Positions 12,311 to 22,791 of a stretch of DNA of 64,000 nucleotides are shown here, in pieces (positions within the stretch are counted from its first letter, which is position 1; each line of letters starts with the position of its first letter). The notes beneath the pieces are model-generated. The model had not been told where the DNA came from and ran no database searches. It saw only the letters and a program-made list of their open reading frames with translations. Both the position numbers and the translations under genes were made by a program. The stretch comes from Deinococcus seoulensis (GTDB lineage Bacteria; Deinococcota; Deinococci; Deinococcales; Deinococcaceae). The stretch covers positions 62,001-126,000 of the forward strand of contig NZ_BMQM01000005.1 of NCBI RefSeq assembly GCF_014648115.1. The letters run 5' to 3'.

Positions 12311-12673
12311 ATGACCACCACCCCCACCGAACTGAAGTACGCCGCCTCCCACGAATGGCTCGCCGCCGACGGCACAGTCGGCATCACCGACTTCGCGCAG
12401 GACCAGCTGGGCGACGTCGTGTACGTCGAACTGCCCGAAGTCGGCCGCGTCGTCGAAGCGGGCGAAACCATCGCCGTCGTCGAGAGCGTCAAGACCGCCT
12501 CTGACATCTACGCGCCCGCCAGTGGCACCATCACCGCCGTGAATGACGCCCTGAGCGGCACGCCTGAACTCGTCAACAGCGCCCCCTACGAAGGCGGCTG
12601 GCTGTTCAAACTCGACGTGACCGGCGAGGGCGACCTGATGGACGCCGCCGCGTACGAAGCCGCGAACAACTGA
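12311..12673 (+). CDS. gcvH: Glycine cleavage system H protein
   Basis: A lipoyl carrier that shuttles the aminomethyl group between P, T and L proteins. It has 120 residues. The lipoylation site is Lys61 in [12 protein letters not shown], and the C-terminal YEGGWLFKL segment is typical. A purine-rich ribosome site (GGAGAA) lies about 10 nt before ATG 12311. It lies 59 nt after gcvT; the spacer to gcvP (12674-12832) contains a repeated GC hairpin sequence. Confidence 0.97.
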   Translation: MTTTPTELKYAASHEWLAADGTVGITDFAQDQLGDVVYVELPEVGRVVEAGETIAVVESVKTASDIYAPASGTITAVNDALSGTPELVNSAPYEGGWLFKLDVTGEGDLMDAAAYEAANN

Positions 12674-12689
12674 GGCAACCCCTCACCAC

Positions 12690-12800
12690 AGCCCCTCTCC
12701 GCAAGCGGCTCATCCGAGTTCCCGTGGGAGAGGGACGTTCAACATTCTTTTTTCTCCCTCTCCCCCTGTGGGAGAGGGCCGGGGTGAGGGGGCGTGTGAC
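12690..12800. repeat. Dispersed CCCTCTCCC-type hairpin repeat in the gcvH-gcvP spacer
   Basis: It holds CCCTCTCC and GGGAGAGGG arms twice (about 12697-12735 and 12754-12778), flanked by CCCCTCACC and GGTGAGGGG. Similar sequence lies at 17520-17605. It is non-coding and probably a small dispersed repeat inserted between the two gcv genes without breaking the operon. Confidence 0.6.
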
Positions 12801-12832
12801 CCGCTTCACCGCCCCACCCCCAGGAGTACTTC

Positions 12833-15700
<2,868 letters not shown>

Positions 15701-15723
15701 GCCCTGAGCGTCCGTAAATCAGA

Positions 15724-15750
15724 GAGCCTCCCCAATAGGGAGGCTTTCTT
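15724..15750 (+). terminator. Intrinsic terminator of the gcv genes
   Basis: Stem AGCCTCCC (15725-15732) pairs with GGGAGGCT (15738-15745) around a 5-nt loop and is followed by TTTCTT; it lies 24 nt after the gcvP stop. Confidence 0.85.
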
Positions 15751-15774
15751 CTGTGCCCCATTCAGTCCTGACTA

Positions 15775-15965
15775 CTGGGGGGACGCCAGCCCCGAGCCGT
15801 CGTGCGCGAAGCGCGCGGGCCTTCCAATGGGGTCGGCAGGATGGCGTCGAGGCCGGATACGTCACCGCCCGTTACAGGTGCGGCGCGGCAGTAGAAACTC
15901 TTGCCGAGCGCAGCGACCACTCCCCCTGCCCCTCTGGGGTAGGGGGCTGGGGGGTGGGGCAGCAT
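15775..15965. repeat. Dispersed repeat family C, copy 1
   Basis: Shares blocks with 20090-20270: GTCGTGCGCGAAGCGCGCGG near the left, GGATGGCGT in the middle, and a G-rich right end (GGGGGCTGGGGGGTGGGGCA). The blocks come in the same order but with diverged sequence between them. It occupies most of the 307-bp spacer between the gcv terminator and the RmlD-like gene; nothing coding is seen. Confidence 0.6.
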
Positions 15966-16007
15966 GCAACTCAGCCGGAATAGGCGCCTACTGATCTCAA
16001 GTGACGT

Positions 16008-16763
16008 TTACGCCAGCCCGAGGCGTTCGCGCAGGCTGGGCAGGCGGGTGGTGTCGTCCACGAGCCGCTGGTCGTGCGTGTAGTCGTCCGTCTCCTCGAC
16101 TACCCAGTCGCGGTTCAGGTGCCGGGCGAGGCCGCGCACGAGTTCCGGGAAGGTGAGGGCGTCGTGGGCGTTGCTGTCCAGGTGGACGGTGCCGGTGGTG
16201 CCGTCCTGCGCGAGGGTAGCGAGGGCGTGGGCGGTGTCGGTCATGAACGAGGTGGCGGGGGTCCAGTGGCGGCTGGCGCGTATAACGCCGTTCTGGTCGT
16301 GTTGCGCCTGGAGTTGCTGGGTCATGTTGTTGCCGGTGGCGGTGGGGTGGATCTGCCAGCCGATGCGGGCGATGACGGCGTGGGGGTTAGCGGTGCGGAT
16401 GGCGTGTTCGGTGCGGGCTTTGTGGTGGCCGTAGTCGCTGTCGGGCTGGGCAGGCTGGGTGGGGTGGTGGGGGCCACCGGCCTGGGCGCTGTAGACCATG
16501 GCGGTGCTGGTGTGGACGAAGGGGATGCCGGTGGCGTGGGCGTGCGCGGCGAGGGCGTGCGCCCAGGCTTCACTGCCGAGCGCGAGGTGCAGGATGCCCT
16601 GGGGGTTCAGGGCTTGCAGGTAGGCGTGCGCGGCGGCGCTGTCGTCGGCGGGGGTGGTGTGGCGGTCCCAGCCGGTGACGGTGTGCTCCTGTGCTTGCAG
16701 GGCGTGGGCGACGTGAGGGGCGAGGGTGCCGGTCAGGCCGGTGACGAGCCAGGGTCGGGTCAT
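16008..16763 (-). CDS. NAD(P)-dependent RmlD-like reductase/epimerase
   Basis: A 251-residue extended-SDR protein. The Rossmann motif GLTGTLAPHVAHAL starts at residue 9. The active-site region has VHTSTAMVY and YGHHK (Y-x3-K), and the order of elements resembles dTDP-4-dehydrorhamnose reductase. No other rhamnose or sugar-nucleotide genes are near, so the substrate is open. ATG 16763 is set by a TACACT box 7 nt upstream; the longer frame upstream is unsupported. It is the last gene of a minus-strand run with the DJ-1 and cupin genes, but has its own promoter. Confidence 0.82.
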   Translation of the reverse strand: MTRPWLVTGLTGTLAPHVAHALQAQEHTVTGWDRHTTPADDSAAAHAYLQALNPQGILHLALGSEAWAHALAAHAHATGIPFVHTSTAMVYSAQAGGPHHPTQPAQPDSDYGHHKARTEHAIRTANPHAVIARIGWQIHPTATGNNMTQQLQAQHDQNGVIRASRHWTPATSFMTDTAHALATLAQDGTTGTVHLDSNAHDALTFPELVRGLARHLNRDWVVEETDDYTHDQRLVDDTTRLPSLRERLGLA

Positions 16764-16770
16764 GGGGTGC

Positions 16771-16776
16771 AGTGTA
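16771..16776 (-). promoter_or_regulatory. -10 box TACACT
   Basis: On the minus strand it ends 7 nt before ATG 16763 of the RmlD-like gene. Confidence 0.6.
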
Positions 16777-16863
16777 CGGACAGGACCGGGGGAACAGGGC
16801 GGGGGGCCGCGCCCCGGTGTGGAGTGCGGCCCCCCGCCCATCTGTGCTGTCTGGTCTGCGTCT

Positions 16864-17430
16864 TCAGCGTTTGCTGCTGTGGTCGCCTTCCTGGAATTCT
16901 TCGATCATTTTGGCGTTGAAGGCGGGGATGTCGTCGGGGTTGCGGCTGGTGACGATGCCTCTGTCCACGACGACCTGTTCGTCGACCCAGTCGGCTCCGG
17001 TCAGGCACAGTTCGTGTTTCAGGCTGGGCCAGCTGGTCATTTTCAGGCCTTTGCTGATGCCGGTTTCGCTGAGGCTCCAGGGGCCGTGGCAGATGGCGGC
17101 GATGGGTGCGCCGTGGTCGTAGAACGCGCGGACGAACTTCATGGCGTAGGGGTCCAGGCGGAGTTTGTCGGGGTTGACGGTGCCGCCGGGCAGGAGGAGG
17201 CCGTCGTAGTCGCTGGGGTTGGCCTGCGTGACGGTGTGGTCCACGTCGTACTTGTCCTGGGGTTCCATGTCGCCTTTCATGCTCTGGATCTGCCCGGCTT
17301 TGAGGCTGATGAGGTGCGTGGTGGCCCCGGCGGCTTCCAGGGCTTCGCGGGGTTTCACGAGTTCGACCTGTTCGACGCCGTCGGCGGCGAGGATGGCGAT
17401 GGTTTTGCCTTTCAGGGGTTGGTCGGTCAT
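16864..17430 (-). CDS. DJ-1/PfpI family protein (class I glutamine amidotransferase-like)
   Basis: A 188-residue protein. The nucleophile elbow [10 protein letters not shown] carries Cys114 and His115, and the DJ-1 family acidic residue is Glu20 in [19 protein letters not shown] and [10 protein letters not shown] are typical of the PfpI/YhbO subgroup, whose members are described as stress-protective proteases or deglycases; the activity is disputed. ATG 17430 is chosen at [14 protein letters not shown]. Its C-rich leader contains 34 nt identical to the leader of the cupin gene upstream. Confidence 0.9.
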   Translation of the reverse strand: MTDQPLKGKTIAILAADGVEQVELVKPREALEAAGATTHLISLKAGQIQSMKGDMEPQDKYDVDHTVTQANPSDYDGLLLPGGTVNPDKLRLDPYAMKFVRAFYDHGAPIAAICHGPWSLSETGISKGLKMTSWPSLKHELCLTGADWVDEQVVVDRGIVTSRNPDDIPAFNAKMIEEFQEGDHSSKR

Positions 17431-17433
17431 GTG

Positions 17434-17467
17434 TTCAGCGTGGCGTGTGGGGGGGTGGGGGGCGTGA
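17434..17467 (-). repeat. Duplicated 34-nt C-rich leader, copy 1
   Basis: Identical over 34 nt to 17953-17986. Each copy ends 3 nt upstream of a start codon on the minus strand (ATG 17430 and ATG 17949). Read on the coding strand it is C-rich with CCCCCC runs, has no Shine-Dalgarno, and ends in CACGCTGAA. Confidence 0.8.
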
Positions 17468-17519
17468 TGGGGGGCTGAAGGGGGGTTCATTAGGGGTTGA
17501 GCGGGGCTTGAGTCGGGGC

Positions 17520-17605
17520 GTGAAAAGTCCCTCTCCGTGGGGAGAGGGAGGGACTCGCAGAGCTGCGCAGCAGAGGCGCGAAGCGCCGGAAGGGTGAGGG
17601 GTGTT
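17520..17605. repeat. Dispersed CCCTCTCC hairpin repeat
   Basis: CCCTCTCC and GGAGAGGG arms form a short hairpin (about 17531-17551), then a GCGCGAAGCGC hairpin and GGGTGAGGGG. It is related to 12690-12800. It lies between the cupin and DJ-1 genes. Confidence 0.55.
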
Positions 17606-17619
17606 CGGGTGGGGGCGGC

Positions 17620-17949
17620 TTACTTGTCGGTGCCGGGGGTGTTCACTTCGACGGCAGTCAGGGTTTCGGTGACGCGGAAGGTGTGGGGGGTGCCGGCGGG
17701 CACGAAGTAGGAGTCGCCGCTCTGGAGGGGGATGGCCTGTCCGTCGATGATCAGGTCGACTTTGCCGTTGATGACGTACCCGAGGGTTTCGTAGTCGTGG
17801 GTGTGTTCGGGTTTGTCGGGATTGGGTTGTTCGTTGTGCCACAGGCGCATGCTGCTGTGCTGGCCGCGTGCGAGATGGTGTTCGCCGTCCTGGCCGTGTG
17901 TGGTGTTGCTCTGGCTGACTTTGTAGCTGGTGTTGGTGTCGGTGGGCAT
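17620..17949 (-). CDS. Small cupin-fold protein
   Basis: A 109-residue single cupin domain. Motif 1 is [20 protein letters not shown], giving His and Glu metal ligands, and motif 2 is [15 protein letters not shown] with the last His. It probably binds a metal and a small ligand; no substrate is evident. ATG 17949 is chosen because it is preceded by the same 34-nt leader as the DJ-1 gene. It is separated from that gene by a dispersed repeat, so an operon is possible but not sure. Confidence 0.85.
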   Translation of the reverse strand: MPTDTNTSYKVSQSNTTHGQDGEHHLARGQHSSMRLWHNEQPNPDKPEHTHDYETLGYVINGKVDLIIDGQAIPLQSGDSYFVPAGTPHTFRVTETLTAVEVNTPGTDK

Positions 17950-17952
17950 GGG

Positions 17953-17986
17953 TTCAGCGTGGCGTGTGGGGGGGTGGGGGGCGTGA
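17953..17986 (-). repeat. Duplicated 34-nt C-rich leader, copy 2
   Basis: Identical to 17434-17467 and at the same distance from its start codon. It implies either a copied upstream region or a shared regulatory leader. Confidence 0.8.
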
Positions 17987-18142
17987 GGGGGGCCTTCAGG
18001 GGTGGTCATGGGGTCTGAAGGGAGTGCTGGGCGTGCGTTCACGTGGGTGGGTGCGTGCTGCACGGGCCGCGCCGTGGCTCTCATGTTTTTGTTCGTGTCA
18101 GACGCACATTTCGGGGTGTAGCGGTGTGGGTGGGGGGTGGGG

Positions 18143-18148
18143 TACACT
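18143..18148 (+). promoter_or_regulatory. -10 box TACACT upstream of dnaG
   Basis: TACACT lies 63 nt before ATG 18212. Unlike most genes here, dnaG would then have a leader, which can fold into a GC hairpin (GCCGCC near 18163 with GGCGGC near 18183). A GGTGAGGG ribosome site precedes the ATG. Confidence 0.5.
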
Positions 18149-18211
18149 GCGGGTCTACCGGGCCGCCTGCGCTGTTGTGCGGGCGGCCTGTGCGGGGGGG
18201 GGTGAGGGTGC

Positions 18212-19984
18212 ATGGGAACGAAAGAAGAGGTTCGTTCACGCTTGAACATTGCGGAGGTGGTGGGTGAGTACGTGCGCCTTTCCCCTGCCGGGAAGGGTCG
18301 CCTGAAGGGGCTGTGTCCGTTTCATAAGGAGAAGTCGCCTTCGTTTCAGGTGGATACGGATCAGGGGTACTTCTACTGTTTCGGCTGCAAGGCGGGCGGG
18401 GACGTGTTCAGTTTCGTGCAGCGCACGGAGAACCTGAGTTTCGGGGATTCGCTGCGCAAACTCGCGGAGCGGGCCGGGGTGCAGGTCGAGGCGAAGTACG
18501 GGGAGCGCAGTAACCGCGACCTGTACGACGTGAACGCGTTCGCGCTGGCGTACTTCCGGGAGCACCTGACGGGCGTGGCGGGTGAGGGGGCGCTGGCGTA
18601 CCTGCGGCGGCGTGGCCTGACGGACGCGACCATCGAGTCGTTCGAGATCGGCTTCGCGCCCGAGGGCTGGGACGGCCTGCTGAAGCACGCGCGCGTGAAG
18701 GGCCTGACGGAACGGCAACTGCTGGAGGCCGGGCTGCTGATCGAGAACCCGGAGTCCGGGCGGGTGTACGACCGCTTCCGTGGGCGCGTGATGTTCCCCA
18801 TCCGCGATCATCTGGGGCGACTGGTGGGCTTTGGTGGGCGGGTGCTGGACGACAGCAAACCGAAGTACCTGAACACCCCGGAAACGGATGCGTTCCGGAA
18901 GGGTGAGCTGCTGTACGGGCTGGACAAGGCCCGCGCCGGGCTGGGCAGCGGCGCGGAACTGACGGTCGTGGAAGGGTACATGGACGTGATCACCATGCAC
19001 CAGCACGGCTTCACGGGTGCCGTGGCGAGCCTGGGCACCGCCCTGACCGCCGAGCACGCCACGCTGCTGGAACGGCTGGGCGCGCAGAGCCTCGTGCTGC
19101 TGTTCGACCGTGACGAGGCGGGCCTGAAAGCCACGCTGTCCGGGCTGGATCAGGTGCTGGGCGCCAAGTTCCGCGTGCGGGCCACCAGTGTGCCCAGCGG
19201 CAAGGACCCCGCCGACACCCTCCTGTTCGGAGGGGACGAGCAGCTGCGTGAGGCCATCGGCGGCGGCCTGGACGAGGTGCACTACCGCGTGCAGGCCGCC
19301 ATCGAGAAGCACGGCGTGGGCACCAGCGAGGGCAAACGCCGCATCCTGATGGAACTCCTGCCGCGCATGCAGAACCTCGACCCGCTCGACGACATCGCCG
19401 AGGGCGTGCGCACCGCCGCGTGCGAGACGCTGGGCATCAAACCCGAAGCGCTGCTGGAATGGATTGCCAGCAAGGCCAAACGCCGCGTCCTGACCGACAC
19501 GCACCTTGCGGGCATGAGCAACCACCGGGGCGAGGAGGACCGCGAGATGGCCCTGCTGCGGCAACTGCTGGTCGACCCCAGCCTCCGCGCCAAGCTGGAC
19601 GGCACCACCCCCTGGCGTAACGAGATGGTCCGCAAGGTCATGCTGGCCCTCCAGGGCGCCCAGAATCCCGACGACGTGCTGGACATCTTCCGCGGGCAAC
19701 CCGAGGAGCAACTCCTGATCCGCCTGATGTTCGAAGGCCGCGACGCCGGCAGCATCAGCCGCGAGAACAGCCACCAGTACGAACAGAAAGTCGGCGCGTA
19801 CGCCGCCACCGCCGTCGACGACATTCAGGTCAGCATGAGCATCGACGCGCTGCGCGCCGAGGTCACCACCCTCAAAACCCAACTCCCGACCGCCCCACCC
19901 GCCCAGCAACTCGACATGCTCCGCCAGATCCAGGACCTGCAACGCGCCATCGAAGCCGAAAAACGCAGCCGCCGCAGCGCGTAA
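18212..19984 (+). CDS. dnaG: DNA primase
   Basis: Makes RNA primers for replication at the fork with DnaB helicase. It has 590 residues. The N-terminal CHC2 zinc finger uses Cys35, His38, Cys56 and Cys59 ([11 protein letters not shown] and [10 protein letters not shown]). The catalytic core follows with LVGFGGR, and the TOPRIM motifs are VVEGYMDVI and [12 protein letters not shown]. The C-terminal helicase-interaction region is diverged, as usual. It stands alone, without the rpsU-dnaG-rpoD order seen in enterics. Confidence 0.97.
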   Translation: MGTKEEVRSRLNIAEVVGEYVRLSPAGKGRLKGLCPFHKEKSPSFQVDTDQGYFYCFGCKAGGDVFSFVQRTENLSFGDSLRKLAERAGVQVEAKYGERSNRDLYDVNAFALAYFREHLTGVAGEGALAYLRRRGLTDATIESFEIGFAPEGWDGLLKHARVKGLTERQLLEAGLLIENPESGRVYDRFRGRVMFPIRDHLGRLVGFGGRVLDDSKPKYLNTPETDAFRKGELLYGLDKARAGLGSGAELTVVEGYMDVITMHQHGFTGAVASLGTALTAEHATLLERLGAQSLVLLFDRDEAGLKATLSGLDQVLGAKFRVRATSVPSGKDPADTLLFGGDEQLREAIGGGLDEVHYRVQAAIEKHGVGTSEGKRRILMELLPRMQNLDPLDDIAEGVRTAACETLGIKPEALLEWIASKAKRRVLTDTHLAGMSNHRGEEDREMALLRQLLVDPSLRAKLDGTTPWRNEMVRKVMLALQGAQNPDDVLDIFRGQPEEQLLIRLMFEGRDAGSISRENSHQYEQKVGAYAATAVDDIQVSMSIDALRAEVTTLKTQLPTAPPAQQLDMLRQIQDLQRAIEAEKRSRRSA

Positions 19985-20019
19985 AGCGGGGGGAGCAGGG
20001 TGGAAGGGCGACCCCTCAG

Positions 20020-20275
20020 TCAGCTTCGCTGACAGCTCCCCTCAAGGGGAGCCAGGAGGCTGGCTGACGTAACCGTCGTCACCACCAAGCCCGTCGTGCG
20101 CGAAGCGCGCGGGGCGCACGCGGCGAAGTCGAAGGATGGCGTGTGAGGCGTGGCCGTCCCCGCCCAATCCCCACCACGAACGCCCGCGAAATACCTGCCC
20201 AGTGCCAACGCAAGCTCCCCCGTCCCCCCTGGGGATGGGGGCTGGGGGGTGGGGCAGCCCGCCGCAGGCGCCCAC
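20020..20275. repeat. Dispersed repeat family C, copy 2
   Basis: Fills most of the 309-bp gap between the convergent dnaG and zapE genes. It shares with 15775-15965 the block GTCGTGCGCGAAGCGCGCGG, GGATGGCGT and the G-rich end GGGGGCTGGGGGGTGGGGCA. The left part holds a CAGCTTCGCTG hairpin and CCCCTCAAGGGG. Nothing coding is seen. Confidence 0.6.
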
Positions 20276-20293
20276 CCAGGAACCGGCCCTCCC

Positions 20294-21295
<1,002 letters not shown>

Positions 21296-21305
21296 GGGCG
21301 GGGCG

Positions 21306-21344
21306 TCACTTGTGGGGGGGTCATTTGTGGGGGGGTCATTTGTG
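21306..21344. repeat. 15-bp tandem repeat with G7 runs at the YlmH-like/zapE junction
   Basis: Two full units and a 9-bp partial unit: TCACTTGTGGGGGGG, TCATTTGTGGGGGGG, then TCATTTGTG, the last being the 3' end of the YlmH-like gene. The units copy the stop-codon region of that gene. Confidence 0.85.
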
Positions 21345-22034
21345 AACGTCGAGTTCGACTTTGTAGTTGCCGCGCCGGGTTTCGTTCACGACGCGTTTGA
21401 AGTCGATGCGGCCGAGGCCGTCGGCGCTGAGGCTGTCGCCTTCGCGGATTTCGCTGCTGGCACGGGCGGGGGCGCCGTTCAGGCGGACTTTGCCGCCGTC
21501 GATGCCCTGCTGGAAGTACGCGCGGCTGACGCCGAAGCCTTTGGCGCCGACCACGTCGACGCGCATGCTGGGCACGACGACTTCGCGGACCTTGCTGCTC
21601 TTGCCGGCGCTCTCGCCGATGGGGGCGACGGTGACGTGGCGGCCGCTGAGTTCGGTGAGGTCGGCGATGGTCTGGGCGGCCTTGCCGGTCGCGGCGATCA
21701 GGAAGCCGCTGCGGTCCTCGCGCAGGTCGCCGAGCTGGTCCTCGTCGAGGCCGAGGCGGCGCAGGTGCACGCTGAAGTCCTGCACGTCCCAGTGGGGGGC
21801 GGCGTCTTCGGGGGTGACGTGGTAGACCTGCACGCCGCTGTCCACTTCGGGGATGTGGGCGGGGTGCAGGGTCAGGATGACGCGGCGGGCGTCGGGGAAG
21901 CCGCCGGCGATGCGGTGGTTGAGGTCGTCGCCGGTCAGGAGGCGGCGGTCGATGTCGTCACTGTCGAGGAAGGGGGTGCGGATGACCCGGCCTCCGCGTG
22001 CCTGGGCGACCAGGGTGGAGAGCTTCTGCTTCAT
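21336..22034 (-). CDS. YlmH-like S4-domain RNA-binding protein
   Basis: A 232-residue protein. The N-terminal half resembles the YlmH/DUF5915-like region (FPDARRVILTLHPAHIPE). The C-terminal S4 domain (about 150-220) has SRAYFQQGIDGGKVRLNG and EIREGDSLSADGLGRI. In Gram-positives YlmH is linked to division and to rescue of stalled ribosomes; the role here is inferred by family. A TATTCT box ends 7 nt before ATG 22034. Its stop codon lies inside the tandem 15-bp repeat, followed by zapE. Confidence 0.85.
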   Translation of the reverse strand: MKQKLSTLVAQARGGRVIRTPFLDSDDIDRRLLTGDDLNHRIAGGFPDARRVILTLHPAHIPEVDSGVQVYHVTPEDAAPHWDVQDFSVHLRRLGLDEDQLGDLREDRSGFLIAATGKAAQTIADLTELSGRHVTVAPIGESAGKSSKVREVVVPSMRVDVVGAKGFGVSRAYFQQGIDGGKVRLNGAPARASSEIREGDSLSADGLGRIDFKRVVNETRRGNYKVELDVHK

Positions 22035-22041
22035 GGGTTGC

Positions 22042-22047
22042 AGAATA
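22042..22047 (-). promoter_or_regulatory. -10 box TATTCT
   Basis: On the minus strand it ends 7 nt before ATG 22034; it would drive the YlmH-like gene and probably zapE. Confidence 0.55.
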
Positions 22048-22118
22048 GTGCGCCGGGCGGTGTGCGCGCCGTGAGGGGGGTTGCAGGCCCGGCCCCGGCC
22101 GCTCGTCGGGGCGGGGCT

Positions 22119-22124
22119 TACACT
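22119..22124 (+). promoter_or_regulatory. -10 box TACACT
   Basis: Ends 5 nt before ATG 22130, a leaderless-type promoter for the small hypothetical gene. Confidence 0.6.
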
Positions 22125-22129
22125 GCGGC

Positions 22130-22621
22130 ATGAACATCACCGATCCGCTGGGCGTGCCGGGCGCGCCGCTGGAGACACTGGACGCCGTGCTGGAGTACGT
22201 GGGCCGCCCGGAGGTGCGCGGCACGCTGGGCGGGTCGCGGCTGGTGCTGGTCACGGACCGGACGGGCGAGCGGGTGGGCGCGGGGTACGGGGCGCTGCTG
22301 CTGGCAGGGTCGCTGGTGGGCGCGGGCGGGTCGGGGCGGGTGGTGCCGGTGGCGTGGTCGTTCGGTCCGGCGTTCGGCGCGGCGGGCGGGGCGGCGCTGT
22401 CTGGCCTGCTGGGTTGGGCGGTGGGGGCGGGCGTGCTGCTGCGCGAGGCGGTGGTGGGCGCCGGAGAGGCGCGGGCGCTGGGTGATCCGGACGGGGCGCT
22501 GGTCGCGCGGGTGGTGGCGGCCAGCAGTCCGGTCGAGCCGGGCCTGTACCTGGGGGCGGGCTGGGAGGCGCGGCTGGTGGCGCGCTCGGCAGAACGCGCG
22601 GCAGAACAGACGGCAGGCTAG
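22130..22621 (+). CDS. Gly/Ala-rich uncharacterised protein
   Basis: A 163-residue protein I do not recognise. The middle (about 45-110) is a long run of Gly, Ala, Val and Leu that could form one or two membrane hairpins or a compact Rossmann-like core. No catalytic motif or cysteine is seen. The supported start (TACACT 5 nt upstream) and strong third-position GC bias make it a real gene. It stands alone between the divergent YlmH-like gene and the PAS-GGDEF-EAL gene. Confidence 0.7.
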   Translation: MNITDPLGVPGAPLETLDAVLEYVGRPEVRGTLGGSRLVLVTDRTGERVGAGYGALLLAGSLVGAGGSGRVVPVAWSFGPAFGAAGGAALSGLLGWAVGAGVLLREAVVGAGEARALGDPDGALVARVVAASSPVEPGLYLGAGWEARLVARSAERAAEQTAG

Positions 22622-22791
22622 GGGGGGCTGGAGCACAGAGGCGATCCGTGTGGGTGCGGGCGGGCGGGCCTTGCATGAAGCCCGTAAGAGTTGCCGTGGC
22701 AGGATTCTTGACGTGAGTGCTGCCCGCCGCCTTCCCGTTCACGTCTTTCATGCGTTCATGCCCCTGGCCCGGAACGCGAGGTAACCCCGAA

